Of a DNA stretch of 64,000 nucleotides, positions 34,215 to 43,746 are shown piece by piece (the stretch's first letter is position 1; every line of letters begins with the position of its first letter). This stretch comes from Arsukibacterium sp. UBA5043 (GTDB lineage Bacteria > Pseudomonadota > Gammaproteobacteria > Enterobacterales > Alteromonadaceae): contig DIBV01000001.1 in assembly GCA_002415085.1 (NCBI GenBank), forward strand, positions 1-64,000, read 5' to 3'. The position numbers and the translations under genes are program-made. The notes beneath the pieces are model-generated. The model was not told the origin of the DNA. It was given only the letters and a program-made list of their open reading frames with translations, and ran no database searches.

Positions 34215-35039
34215 ATGCGTTTAACCATTATGTTTATCAGCGCCGTCTGGGCATTGACCCTGTCAATGACGACAAGTGCCCACCGGGCGTGGCTCGAACC
34301 CAGTGCAACGGTATTGTCCGGCGAAGATGCGCTGGTTACTGTTGATGCCGCTATTTCAAATACTTTGTTTCATCCGGATCATGTTGCGATGTCGCTGGAG
34401 GGCATCAAGGTGACGGCCCCGGATGGCACCAACGTCGAGATGATTAATGCAGTGAAAGGGCGTTATCGCAGTGTTTTTGATGTGCCCCTTGCTCAGCAGG
34501 GCACCTATAAAATTGCCAGTGCATCAGGTGGCTTACGGGCTTTCTGGCGTGATGAGGCCGGCAACCGGAAAATGTGGCCGGGCCGCGGCCAGCAAGCTAA
34601 CGAAGCCGATTTTGCCAGCGCCGTACCGGCCAATGCCACCGATTTAACCGTATCCCGTGGCTGGCGTCGGGTTGAAACTTTTGTCACCGTCGGCGCACCG
34701 ACCAAAGAGGTGCTGCAACCGGTCAATCAGGGGTTAGAGCTGGTGCCGCTAACCCACCCGAACGATTTGTATACGAGCGAAACGGCGACCTTTAAACTGC
34801 TGATTGACGGTGAACCGGCAAAGGGCGCCGAAGTGGCAGTGGTACCCGGCGGTATGCGTTATCGCGACAGCCAGCAGGTTATGACACTGACCAGCAATTC
34901 GCAGGGGGAAATCAGCATTACCTGGCCCCACGCCGGCATGTATTTTCTGGAAGCCAGCTACCAGGATAATAACGTAGCCCGGCCTGCCACAGTCCGTACC
35001 GGCAGCTACTCTGCCACCTTTGAGGTGTTACCGCTGTAA
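34215..35039 (+). CDS. DUF4198 periplasmic protein
   Basis: 274 residues, with GAAGGAAA before the ATG. Signal peptide about 1-22, then HRAWLEPSA, the usual DUF4198 opening with a conserved His right after cleavage, which in related proteins is a candidate metal ligand. An Ig-like beta domain fills the C-terminal half (ETATFKLLIDGEPAKGAEVAV). NikM/NikK-like metal-transport helpers are distant relatives. The stop overlaps the next start (TAATG). Confidence 0.82.
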   Translation: MRLTIMFISAVWALTLSMTTSAHRAWLEPSATVLSGEDALVTVDAAISNTLFHPDHVAMSLEGIKVTAPDGTNVEMINAVKGRYRSVFDVPLAQQGTYKIASASGGLRAFWRDEAGNRKMWPGRGQQANEADFASAVPANATDLTVSRGWRRVETFVTVGAPTKEVLQPVNQGLELVPLTHPNDLYTSETATFKLLIDGEPAKGAEVAVVPGGMRYRDSQQVMTLTSNSQGEISITWPHAGMYFLEASYQDNNVARPATVRTGSYSATFEVLPL

Positions 35040-36322
35040 TGACTGTGTTAGCCGTTACGCTTTGCCTGAGCTGGCTGTTCTGGACATTTAGCGTGATCTG
35101 GCGTCACCGCAAACCCGGTGCCGCTGCGACAGCGCTGCAGCCGGTGCTGGTGGCTTATGCCAGCCAGACCGGTTCTGCCCGGGCGCTTGCCCTGCAGCAG
35201 CAACAGGCGCTGGGCGGGCCGGCGCAGGCCAGTATTATGCCATTATCAGAGCTGGTACCTCGGCAGTTGTCTCAGGTACAAAAAGCGGTGTTTGTGGTCA
35301 GTACTTATGGCGATGGCGAGCCACCTGATAATGGCCGGCGTTTTTACCGCGAGTTGCAAAATCTGACTGCAGACAGTGCGGCCAATAGCGCCAGCGGGGT
35401 GTTAAGTTCATTGGCTTATGAAGTGGTGGCACTGGGGGACAGCAGCTACCCGAAGTTCTGTCAGTTCGGCATCGATTTGTTTAGCCAGCTGGCCCGGCTG
35501 GGCGCAAAGGCAACTGCGCCACTGCAAACCAGAGATCAACAGCAAACAGCAGCTGAGGGCGGTGTTATCTGGCAAAGCTGGCAACTGCTTTCGCGCCAGC
35601 GTTTAAATGCCGGGCCGGAACCTGGCTTGTATCTGTTGCGTTTTAATACGGCTCAACTTTTGCCCAACTGGCGGGCGGGCGATCTTGTCGCGATAAAACC
35701 ATACAATAATGATCAGACCAGCGCGCGCCGTTATTCGGTGGCGTCAGTACCGGCTGACAATGAACTGCAGCTGGTGGTGCGGCAGCAGGTTAACGAACAG
35801 GGTGAGCCGGGGCTGTGCTCAGGTTGGCTGACTGATAGTGCCGGGCTGGGGCAACGTATCAAGATGCAGCTTGTTCACAATCCGGCTTGCCATATTGGTG
35901 AGTATCAGGCACCGCTATTGTTAATTGGTGCAGGCAGTGGCCTGGCCGGCATTCGTGGCCATCTGGCAGAGCGGGCACAGCAGCTGCAGGCAGGGCCCGC
36001 ATGGCTTATTTTCGGCGAGCGCACTGCGACGCTTAACCAACCGCTGCAGGCTGAGCTGACACGTTGGCAGCACGCCGGCGTGTTGCAGCAACTGGACTGT
36101 GCCTTATCACGCGATCCGGACAATCCTCGCTATGTGCAGGATATTGTTGCTGCCAGGGCGGAACAGGTTAACCAATTTATTGGCCATGGTGGCCATGTGT
36201 ATGTCTGTGGCCGTTATCAGGGGATGGGCCTGGCGGTTGATGTCAGCCTGCGTATTGCGCTTGGCAATGCTGCCTACCAGCAAATGCTGGCCCAGGGCCG
36301 TTATCATCGCGATCTCTATTAA
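35039..36322 (+). CDS. Membrane-anchored flavodoxin/FNR-type reductase
   Basis: 427 residues. One N-terminal membrane helix (about 3-21), a flavodoxin-like FMN domain (VAYASQTGSARALAL, then STYGDGEPPDNGRRF), then a ferredoxin-NADP reductase part with the FAD motif ARRYSVAS and NADPH-binding GAGSGLAGIRGHL and VYVCGRY. This is the CysJ/cytochrome P450 reductase layout, but with a membrane tether and no sulfite reductase partner. In this operon it most likely supplies electrons from NADPH to reduce imported ferric iron via the PepSY protein. Last gene of the operon. Confidence 0.85.
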   Translation: MTVLAVTLCLSWLFWTFSVIWRHRKPGAAATALQPVLVAYASQTGSARALALQQQQALGGPAQASIMPLSELVPRQLSQVQKAVFVVSTYGDGEPPDNGRRFYRELQNLTADSAANSASGVLSSLAYEVVALGDSSYPKFCQFGIDLFSQLARLGAKATAPLQTRDQQQTAAEGGVIWQSWQLLSRQRLNAGPEPGLYLLRFNTAQLLPNWRAGDLVAIKPYNNDQTSARRYSVASVPADNELQLVVRQQVNEQGEPGLCSGWLTDSAGLGQRIKMQLVHNPACHIGEYQAPLLLIGAGSGLAGIRGHLAERAQQLQAGPAWLIFGERTATLNQPLQAELTRWQHAGVLQQLDCALSRDPDNPRYVQDIVAARAEQVNQFIGHGGHVYVCGRYQGMGLAVDVSLRIALGNAAYQQMLAQGRYHRDLY

Positions 36323-36474
36323 CTTATACCCCCCGCTTTATGGTTCAAAACCGATCTGGCGCCAGGATGGGCTATTATCTAAGCAGTAGCCTGATTTACT
36401 ATCATTTTATCCCGGCAACTGGCTTGGCGGTGTATTTTGATGTTTATCTTTTTGAGCAACGGGACGGGAGTGGC

Positions 36475-37374
36475 ATGTCTGAACCAGCAACCGGCAAAGT
36501 GGACTTAAAAACCCGGATTTTTCAAATTATCTTTGAATCTGATACCCCGGCAGCCAAGACTTTTGATGTGCTGTTGGTGTTGCTGATATTTTTCAGCGTG
36601 GCGATCATTATGCTCGACAGCGTGCAGGAATATCACGACCAGTACGGTACCCTCTTTTACTATATCGAATGGGTAGTTACTGGGCTCTTTACCATTGAAT
36701 TGGCGCTGCGGATTTATTGCCTTGAAAAGCCTAAAATTTATCTGAAGAGCTTCTTTGGCATTATCGATATTCTGGCGGTGCTGCCGACCTGGCTGGCCCT
36801 TATTTTTCCTGGCGCACAAACCCTGGTGGTACTGCGCCTGCTACGGACTCTGCGCTTATTCAGGGTGCTGGAAATGACCGCCCTGGTCGGGCAGGGCCGG
36901 TTGCTGTTAAAAGCACTGGAGCGAAGTCGTGGCCAGATCTTACTGTTTCTGTTTTCTGTGCTGATGCTGGTGGTTGTGTTTTCATCATTGCTTTACCTGA
37001 TTGAACCGGATGATGCTGGCTTTACCAGCATTCCTAAATCGGTGTACTGGGGGATTGTTACCCTTACCACAGTGGGCTATGGCGACATCGCGCCAGTGAC
37101 CCCGCTCGGCCAGTTTGTTTCAGTGATGATCATGCTCTCAGGCTATTCCATTATCGCGTTGCCAGCCGGCGTGTTTTCGATGGAAGTGATCCGGGCGCTG
37201 CGGGAAGAGCAGTATTCTGATGAGGCCTGTCCGGGTTGCGGCGCGCACCAGCACGAGCGGGATGCCCGCTATTGTAAATATTGCGGCACCTGGCTCGACG
37301 AAGTAAGCCCGGAGCCGGAATTACCTGAAAAAGATGCCAGAAACAAAGGTCTGGGTAGGAAAAAAAAGCGGTAG
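36475..37374 (+). CDS. Voltage-gated-type K+ channel with zinc ribbon
   Basis: 299 residues from the ATG at 36475 (GGGAG upstream); the longer frame lacks a ribosome site. Six helices are visible, S4 carries spaced arginines (LRLLRTLRLFRVL, about 120-132), and the pore signature TTVGYGD spans 198-204. After the last helix, CPGC (252-255) and CKYC (267-270) form a four-cysteine zinc ribbon, followed by a charged tail. Bacterial Kv channels usually lack the ribbon. It passes K+ in response to voltage; the ribbon may sense metal or redox state or bind a partner (inference). Confidence 0.87.
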   Translation: MSEPATGKVDLKTRIFQIIFESDTPAAKTFDVLLVLLIFFSVAIIMLDSVQEYHDQYGTLFYYIEWVVTGLFTIELALRIYCLEKPKIYLKSFFGIIDILAVLPTWLALIFPGAQTLVVLRLLRTLRLFRVLEMTALVGQGRLLLKALERSRGQILLFLFSVLMLVVVFSSLLYLIEPDDAGFTSIPKSVYWGIVTLTTVGYGDIAPVTPLGQFVSVMIMLSGYSIIALPAGVFSMEVIRALREEQYSDEACPGCGAHQHERDARYCKYCGTWLDEVSPEPELPEKDARNKGLGRKKKR

Positions 37375-37453
37375 CGGGCATACTGGTTTGCAATAAGTGC
37401 ACTGTTATATCGCTAGTGTTATAACACTGCAGACCAAAAGAAAAGGATGCGGC

Positions 37454-39847
37454 ATGAAATTAGTTAGTCTGTCTGGCTTGTTATTACTTGGGGCAGTGCT
37501 GTTAACGTGGTCATTTGACAGCCACGCGGCAGCAAAAAATGAAGCCAGTGAAATGGTACCGCTTGCTGAATTTACCCGGAACATGACCCAGCACAGCGGT
37601 TATTTCGATTTTTATTATGATAAAACCAATGACAAAGTGTATTTGCGGGTTGATAAAACAGAACAGCCATTTATTTTCCAGAGTTCATTGCCCAGGGGCA
37701 TAGGTTCAAACGATATTGGGCTGGATCGCGGCCAGCTCGGCGACACCCGACTGGTACAGTTTGAACGTTTTGGCAATAAGTTACTGCTGAAGCAGCTCAA
37801 TACCTATTATCGGGCGCAGTCAGACAATCAGGCCGAAAATTTAAGTGTGCAGGAAGCTTTTGCCAGCTCGGTTATTGCCGGCTTGCCAGTGGTAGCAACT
37901 GATAAAACCGCGGTATTGGTAGATTACACTGACTTTTTACTGAGTGATATTCATCAAATCAGCGCCAGTTTAGCGGCGCAAAAACAAGGTAGTTTCAAAG
38001 CGGATAGTAAACGCAGTGGTATATACCTGCCACGAAGCAAAGCATTTGAGCGTAATACAGAGCTCGAAGCGTTAGTTACCTATATTGGTGAGAAGGCCGG
38101 TGCTTTTGTCCGCCAGGTTACGCCCTCCGCGGATGCCATTACCGTGCACTTACATCATTCTTTGATTGCGTTGCCCAAGGCAGGCTATCAAAGCCGTGAA
38201 TTTCATCCCTATTCCGGTTTCTGGCAGGTTGAATATATGGATTATGCCAGTGCTTTTGATACACCTATGGTAAAACGTCTGTTACCACGCCACCGTTTGC
38301 AGAAAAAACATCCTGAAGCTGAATTAAGCGTAGCGGTGGAACCCATTGTTTATTATCTGGATCCTGGCGTGCCAGAGCCGGTGCGCAGTGCGCTGATTGA
38401 CGGGGCCATGTGGTGGAATACGGCCTTTGAGCAAATTGGTTATAAAAATGCGTTTCAGGTTAAGGTACTGCCAGAAGGTGCGGATCCGATGGATGTGCGT
38501 TATAACGTAATCCAATGGGTACATCGGGCAACCCGCGGTTGGTCCTACGGCGCCGGAGTAACTGATCCGCGTACCGGTGAAATTATAAAGGGCCACGTGA
38601 CATTAGGCTCACTGCGGGTACGCCAGGATTTTTTAATTGCTACTGGGCTTACTGCGCCCTTTACCGGCGAAACTGCCGATGTTAGCAGCCAGAAAGCCAT
38701 GGCACTGGCCCGGATCCGGCAGCTCTCTGCCCATGAAGTCGGCCATACTCTGGGGCTTATTCACAATTTTGCCGGCAGTGCTAATGACCGCTCAACGGTT
38801 ATGGATTATCCGCACCCTAAAATTGACTTAGAAAATGGCAAAATCAGCCTGGAGGATGCGTATCGCGAGGGGCTGGGTGAATGGGATAATTATGCTATTG
38901 CTTTTGGTTATGGCGATTTTACTGCAGCTGAGCGGGCGCAATTGGTAAAACAGGCTAAACAGCAAGGCCTGGAATATATGGCCGATCAGGATGCACGGCC
39001 GGCAGGTGGGGTCAGTGCCATTGGCCATTTATGGGACAATGGCAGTGATGCCATCGCTGAACTGAACCGGCTTAGCACCATAAGGAAAGCGGCCCTGGCT
39101 GATTTTGGTCTGAATAATATTGCGCCGGCGCAGCCATTGGCCGCGTTGCAGGAAGCATTAGTACCGGTTTATCTGTTGCACCGTTATCAGGTGGAGGCGG
39201 TCAGCAAGCTTATTGGCGGAGCTTATTACGAGTATGAGTTAAAGGGCGATTATGCAACACCTAAAGGTTTTCGCTGGGTCAGTCAGCAACAGCAGCTAGC
39301 GGCGTTGCAAGCGTTGTTAAATACAGTATCTGCCGACTATCTTGCATTGCCTGAAACACTACTGGCGTTAATTCCACCCAAAGCCTTTGGTGACAGTAAT
39401 AATCGCGAGAGTTTTAGCGGGCGCTTCGGGCTGGCTTTTGACCCCTTATCAGCAGCTGAAGCCTCAGCGAACCATACTCTACAACTGGTGCTACATCCCC
39501 AGCGTTTAAACCGGCTTAGTGCTCAGCAGCAACTGGCGGCGACATTGAGTAACATTGTAAATGCCACACTAAAACGCCAGTTTGATCCCAGGTTGCAACC
39601 ATTGTTGCAGCAACGCGTCGCGCATGTCGCATTCTATCAGCTGATGCAAAGCCTGACGTCGACTGAGCTGGCTCCGGAAGCCCGAGCCCTGTTGCACAAC
39701 GAGCTGGCAAATCTGGCCGTGTGGCTGGGTAAACAGAAAAATGCAGATCATCGATTGCTGCTAAGTCAGTGGCAGCGCTATACAGAAACAGGCTTATGGC
39801 AACCGGCATTTGTGCCTAACGCCTTGCCACCAGGGTCACCAATTTAG
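37454..39847 (+). CDS. Secreted zinc metalloprotease, DUF4953/DUF5117 type
   Basis: 797 residues from the ATG at 37454 (AAAGGA upstream). Signal peptide about 1-25. The N-terminal half has the DUF5117 pattern and the C-terminal half contains the metalloprotease site HEVGHTLGLIHNF (His427, Glu428, His431, then a third ligand His437) with a VMDYPHP met-turn-like motif, as in metzincin-type enzymes. It is probably periplasmic or outer-membrane associated. The role is unknown. It stands alone between a K+ channel gene and the lipid transporter operon. Confidence 0.83.
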   Translation: MKLVSLSGLLLLGAVLLTWSFDSHAAAKNEASEMVPLAEFTRNMTQHSGYFDFYYDKTNDKVYLRVDKTEQPFIFQSSLPRGIGSNDIGLDRGQLGDTRLVQFERFGNKLLLKQLNTYYRAQSDNQAENLSVQEAFASSVIAGLPVVATDKTAVLVDYTDFLLSDIHQISASLAAQKQGSFKADSKRSGIYLPRSKAFERNTELEALVTYIGEKAGAFVRQVTPSADAITVHLHHSLIALPKAGYQSREFHPYSGFWQVEYMDYASAFDTPMVKRLLPRHRLQKKHPEAELSVAVEPIVYYLDPGVPEPVRSALIDGAMWWNTAFEQIGYKNAFQVKVLPEGADPMDVRYNVIQWVHRATRGWSYGAGVTDPRTGEIIKGHVTLGSLRVRQDFLIATGLTAPFTGETADVSSQKAMALARIRQLSAHEVGHTLGLIHNFAGSANDRSTVMDYPHPKIDLENGKISLEDAYREGLGEWDNYAIAFGYGDFTAAERAQLVKQAKQQGLEYMADQDARPAGGVSAIGHLWDNGSDAIAELNRLSTIRKAALADFGLNNIAPAQPLAALQEALVPVYLLHRYQVEAVSKLIGGAYYEYELKGDYATPKGFRWVSQQQQLAALQALLNTVSADYLALPETLLALIPPKAFGDSNNRESFSGRFGLAFDPLSAAEASANHTLQLVLHPQRLNRLSAQQQLAATLSNIVNATLKRQFDPRLQPLLQQRVAHVAFYQLMQSLTSTELAPEARALLHNELANLAVWLGKQKNADHRLLLSQWQRYTETGLWQPAFVPNALPPGSPI

Positions 39848-39965
39848 GCCACTGCATCACGTGGTGAAGGTAAATGGTATAGCTGCAGTGAGAATAAACA
39901 GCCTGGTATTACTTAGCCGGAATACGTCATTTTAGTTATTGAAAAGCCGCATCATTGGCGCACCC

Positions 39966-39985
39966 GCAACGCGGTACCGCGTTGC
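39966..39985. repeat. 20-bp perfect palindrome
   Basis: GCAACGCGGTACCGCGTTGC is a perfect palindrome in the gap between the metalloprotease and the lipid transporter operon. It could form a tight hairpin followed by TTTGC (weak terminator) or be a dimeric-protein site. Confidence 0.5.
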
Positions 39986-40129
39986 TTTGCTAGAGAAACT
40001 ACACAAAACAATCTACTATTTAGTATATCCGGCTGAATTCATGGCATTGTTTTGCTCGCAGGGGGCTTGGAATAATAAAATCTGAAAGCCGCACAGCCGG
40101 CAACACTAACCTGAACAGAATCTAGCGCG

Positions 40130-41260
40130 ATGACTAACAACACGCCTTCTTCATCAGAAGCTGATCTTGTCCGCGATCCCGATACGCATGGCCGCGTGCT
40201 GGCCAGTGGCGACTGGACCCTGGCAAATGTGCAAACGCTCAGTGCCAGAATTAACACGTTGCAACAACAGACCTCAGCGCTGGATACCAGCGCGGTTTCC
40301 CGGCTGGATGCGTCTGGTGCCTGGTTACTTGAACAATTACTTTGTCATACCGGACAGGATGCAGCCGATACCGGCCTGAGTGAGCAATGGTGTAAAGTGC
40401 TTGAAGCCGTTAATGTTGACTGCAACGAGGAACGGCGATCAGAGCCCGCAGCACCGCCACTTTGGCAACAGTTGTTAGCCAGTATCGGCCGGCGCACTGT
40501 CGGGGTTATCCGAGGTGTAACCGAAATGCTGAGCTTTACCGGCCTGGTGGTTCATCGTCTGGGGCTGACCATGTTAAATCCGGGCAGGCTGCGACTTACC
40601 TCAACGGTCTATCATATGCAGCAAACCGGATTAAATGCGGTGCCATTGCTGTTTTTACTTGCCAGCTTAACAGGAGCAGTTGTTGCTTATCTGGGGGCGA
40701 CGGTGCTTAGCGACTTTGGCGCTGAACTGTTCATTATCGATTTGGTGACATTTGCGTTTTTACGCGAATTTGGCGTATTGCTGACTGCCATTTTACTGGC
40801 TGGGCGCACGGCCAGTGCCTTTTGTGCCCAGATTGGCATGATGAAAACCCGGGAAGAGTTGGATGCCATTAAAGTTCTCGGGCTGGATGAAACAGAAGTA
40901 CTGGTGGTGCCCCGGCTACTGGCCCTGATAATTGTTATGCCATTGCTGGCATTTATCGCCACTATTGCCGGTTTGTTCGGTGGCCTGATGGTGGCGGTGC
41001 TGGCACTTGATATTGATTTAAGCCTGTTTTTTGAGCGGATGGCCCAAACCGTCACCCTGAAACATTATCTGGTAGGTATGCTTAAAGCACCTGTCTTCGC
41101 ACTGGTCATTGCCCTGATAGGGTGTCTGGAAGGCCTGCGGGTAAAGGGTACCGCCCGTTCTGTCGGTGAGCACACTACCAGTGCTGTGGTAAAAAGTCTG
41201 ACCACGGTCATTGTGCTTGACGGGCTGGCTGCGATTTATTTTATGGAGATAGGATGGTAA
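40130..41260 (+). CDS. MlaE-type ABC permease with N-terminal STAS-like domain
   Basis: 376 residues. Residues about 15-105 resemble a STAS domain (ASGDWTLANVQTLSARI, SRLDASGAWLLEQLL). The rest is the MlaE permease fold, with several membrane helices and the motif EFGVLLTAILLAGRTASAFC. MlaE/MlaF/MlaD complexes move phospholipids between membranes. The STAS domain is fused here, whereas E. coli encodes it separately (MlaB). First gene of a four-gene operon; its stop overlaps the next start. Confidence 0.88.
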   Translation: MTNNTPSSSEADLVRDPDTHGRVLASGDWTLANVQTLSARINTLQQQTSALDTSAVSRLDASGAWLLEQLLCHTGQDAADTGLSEQWCKVLEAVNVDCNEERRSEPAAPPLWQQLLASIGRRTVGVIRGVTEMLSFTGLVVHRLGLTMLNPGRLRLTSTVYHMQQTGLNAVPLLFLLASLTGAVVAYLGATVLSDFGAELFIIDLVTFAFLREFGVLLTAILLAGRTASAFCAQIGMMKTREELDAIKVLGLDETEVLVVPRLLALIIVMPLLAFIATIAGLFGGLMVAVLALDIDLSLFFERMAQTVTLKHYLVGMLKAPVFALVIALIGCLEGLRVKGTARSVGEHTTSAVVKSLTTVIVLDGLAAIYFMEIGW

Positions 41261-42090
41261 CTGAGTCCAAAACAGCCAACTCTGAGACAAATAGCGCTGC
41301 AAGCCCAGCGCAGAAGCCACCCGTTATCCGGGTATCAGGGCTGCATAACCAATTTGGCAGTACTGTGGTGCATCATGACCTTGATTTGAACGTCAGACGC
41401 GGCGAGATCCTGGCAATTGTCGGTGGCTCGGGCAGCGGTAAGTCGGTGTTGATGCGCTCTATTCTTGGTTTATTGCGCCCCAGCGGGGGCAGCATAGAGG
41501 TATTTGGCCAAAAACTGGACGATGCCAGCGACGCCCAACACATAATGGCGCGCCGGGCCGGTGTGTTGTTTCAGGGCGGTGCCCTGTTTTCCTCGTTGAC
41601 GGTGCTGGAAAATGTTGAATTGCCACTTAGAACTCACCGGCCGCAGCTGCCGGCTTTGTTGCGCCGTCAGCTGGCATATTCAAAGATCCGGCTGTCGGGT
41701 TTAGCCGAGTCGACCGGCCTGAAAATGCCGTCTGAGCTCTCTGGTGGTATGCGTAAGCGGGTAGCGCTGGCACGGGCTCTGGTGCTGGAGCCTGAATTAC
41801 TTTTTCTGGATGAACCGACCAGCGGGCTTGATCCGATTGGTGCAGCAGCGTTCGATAACTTACTGCGAACATTACAACAGGCACTTGAATTTACAGTATT
41901 TATTATTACCCACGATCTCGACACCTTGTATGCTATCAGTGATCGGGTGGCGGTACTTGCCGATCAGAAGGTCATCGCAACAGCGCCACTGGCCCAAATT
42001 GAACAGTTTGATCATTCGTGGATCCGCCAATATTTCCACGGGCCACGTGCACGTAACAGCCGTAAGCAGCAACGCGCTGCGTCAGCCTGA
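41254..42090 (+). CDS. MlaF-type ABC ATPase
   Basis: 278 residues. Walker A GGSGSGKS (about 63), signature LSGGM (about 165), and Walker B LLFLDEPTSGLDP followed by the switch His in FIITHDLDTL are complete. It drives the MCE lipid transporter with the permease upstream and the MlaD protein downstream. The ATG overlaps the permease stop. A Pro/Ala/Ser-rich N-terminal extension of about 25 residues precedes the usual start of the domain. Confidence 0.9.
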   Translation: MVTESKTANSETNSAASPAQKPPVIRVSGLHNQFGSTVVHHDLDLNVRRGEILAIVGGSGSGKSVLMRSILGLLRPSGGSIEVFGQKLDDASDAQHIMARRAGVLFQGGALFSSLTVLENVELPLRTHRPQLPALLRRQLAYSKIRLSGLAESTGLKMPSELSGGMRKRVALARALVLEPELLFLDEPTSGLDPIGAAAFDNLLRTLQQALEFTVFIITHDLDTLYAISDRVAVLADQKVIATAPLAQIEQFDHSWIRQYFHGPRARNSRKQQRAASA

Positions 42091-42099
42091 GGAGCTTAT

Positions 42100-43065
42100 A
42101 TGGAAACCAAAGCCAACTACGTCATTATCGGGGCTTTTACTGTTATCTGCGCCATTGCTGTGCTGTTATTCGGCCTGTTTACCGCTAATTACGCTGCCAG
42201 CAGCGCCTTTAATAAATACCAGATATTGTTTGAACAATCTGTTATCGGCTTGACTGAGGGTAGCCCGGTGCTTTACAACGGGGTGAAGATAGGGCGGGTG
42301 TCTGAGCTACAACTTAACCCCAGCGATGTACGCCAGGTGCTGGCAACAGTAGAAATTGAAGCCAGGGTGCCGGTCTACCAGGACACCGTGGCGACTATTC
42401 GCCTGACGGGGTTAACCGGCACGGCAGCAGTGCAGTTAAAAGGCGGTAGCCCTGACAGTGTATTGCTCAGTGCAAATAACAAGAACCCGGCGCGAATTAC
42501 AGCTGTATCATCGCCTCTTAGCCGCTTACTTGAATCGTCTGAGGGCATTGTGGTTACCGCCAATAAGGTACTTAACCAGCTTGATGCGGTGTTCTCGGAT
42601 GCCAATATAGAACGACTGAACTCGACGCTTATTTCACTGGAGCAATTCAGTAATGGGTTGGCCGCGCCGGATAGCGCCCTTAACCAGCTACTGAGCAACA
42701 GCGCCCGGGCCAGTGAAGACTTGCCGCTATTGCTAGAAAGGCTGAATACTACCAGCGAAAACTTTGAGCAACTTATTGTTGGCATTGATCAGGGGCTGGT
42801 TAGTGATCTGCCGCAACTGAAAAGCCATCTGGCTGGTACCCTGGCTAACCTTGAGTCACTGTCTGGCCGGCTTGATTCTATTGTTGCGGGCGGTCAGCAG
42901 CAGCTAAGTCAGTTTAGTGGCGTAGGGATGAATCAGCTGTCTGGTGGGCTTGAAGATCTCCGCACCCTGATCAGTGAGCTTACCCGGCTGGTGCAACAGC
43001 TTGAAAATAATCCCGCTCAATTACTGCAGGGCGCTGAGCAACCAGAGGAGTATCGTTCGCAATGA
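42100..43065 (+). CDS. MlaD-like MCE substrate-binding protein
   Basis: 321 residues. One N-terminal membrane helix (about 8-28), one MCE domain (about 38-118; GSPVLYNGVKIGRVSELQL), then a long helical C-terminal region (about 135-310) rich in Leu and Ser that may form a coiled-coil needle or tunnel. It anchors in the inner membrane and channels lipid across the periplasm. GAGG lies before the ATG. The stop overlaps the lipoprotein start (ATGA). Confidence 0.88.
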   Translation: METKANYVIIGAFTVICAIAVLLFGLFTANYAASSAFNKYQILFEQSVIGLTEGSPVLYNGVKIGRVSELQLNPSDVRQVLATVEIEARVPVYQDTVATIRLTGLTGTAAVQLKGGSPDSVLLSANNKNPARITAVSSPLSRLLESSEGIVVTANKVLNQLDAVFSDANIERLNSTLISLEQFSNGLAAPDSALNQLLSNSARASEDLPLLLERLNTTSENFEQLIVGIDQGLVSDLPQLKSHLAGTLANLESLSGRLDSIVAGGQQQLSQFSGVGMNQLSGGLEDLRTLISELTRLVQQLENNPAQLLQGAEQPEEYRSQ

Positions 43066-43694
43066 CTAGTCAAAATTTAATAATGCTGTCAACACGGCTA
43101 ATGGCTCTGGCGTTGCTTGCTACCCTGGTAGCCTGCTCAGTTATACCTGAAAGTGAGCCGGTTAAATTGCTGGATCCAACCCTGCCAACACCAGCCCGTG
43201 CCGGGAAATCCGTTGCCTGGACATTAAATATAAACCGGCCACAGTCAGACCCGGCGCGTGATTCAAACCGGGTAATGGTTCGCACGGCCGATGGTCAGCT
43301 TCAGGTATTGCCACAGATGCGTTGGATTGCGACAGCCCCTGATTTATTCAGAACCCTGCTGGTGCGGTATCTACGTGACAGCCATACTGTAGCACAAGTC
43401 AGTAATGGTGCTTCCGGGATGGCTCGCACTCTTCAGCTGGATATACGCCAGTTCGAGCTGGTTGAAAACGCTGATAACCTGCTGCAAGCCAGTATTAGTG
43501 TCGAAGCCAGGTTGTATCATAGCCGTTCGGCCCGACTGCTAACCCGGCATATATTCAAGCAGCAACAGGACATTGCAGGTACCGGTGCAGCAGAAATTAT
43601 CAGCGGTTTTGAAATAAGCTTGCGTCAGGTTATTGAAGATATTGCCAGTTGGCTGGCTGAATATGATATTGCCGCCAGCAGCGCCAACACCTAG
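43062..43694 (+). CDS. ABC-type transport auxiliary lipoprotein (PqiC-like)
   Basis: 210 residues. LATLVACS gives a lipobox at Cys25. The body has the PqiC/LbtU-type auxiliary pattern (VAWTLNINRPQSDPARDSNRVMVR, TLQLDIRQFELV). These outer-membrane lipoproteins complete MCE transport systems by docking the MlaD-like needle to the outer membrane. It is the last gene of the operon, followed directly by a terminator. Confidence 0.85.
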   Translation: MTSQNLIMLSTRLMALALLATLVACSVIPESEPVKLLDPTLPTPARAGKSVAWTLNINRPQSDPARDSNRVMVRTADGQLQVLPQMRWIATAPDLFRTLLVRYLRDSHTVAQVSNGASGMARTLQLDIRQFELVENADNLLQASISVEARLYHSRSARLLTRHIFKQQQDIAGTGAAEIISGFEISLRQVIEDIASWLAEYDIAASSANT

Positions 43695-43707
43695 CGCGCA
43701 GGATAAT

Positions 43708-43733
43708 AAAAAAGGGCCCGCAGGCCCTTTTTA
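43708..43733 (+). terminator. Rho-independent terminator of lipid transporter operon
   Basis: AAAAAAGGGCC and GGCCCTTTTT form a strong stem 14 bases after the lipoprotein stop, with T and A runs on both sides, so it can also serve katG on the other strand. Confidence 0.85.
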
Positions 43734-43746
43734 ACGTCGTCGTGAT

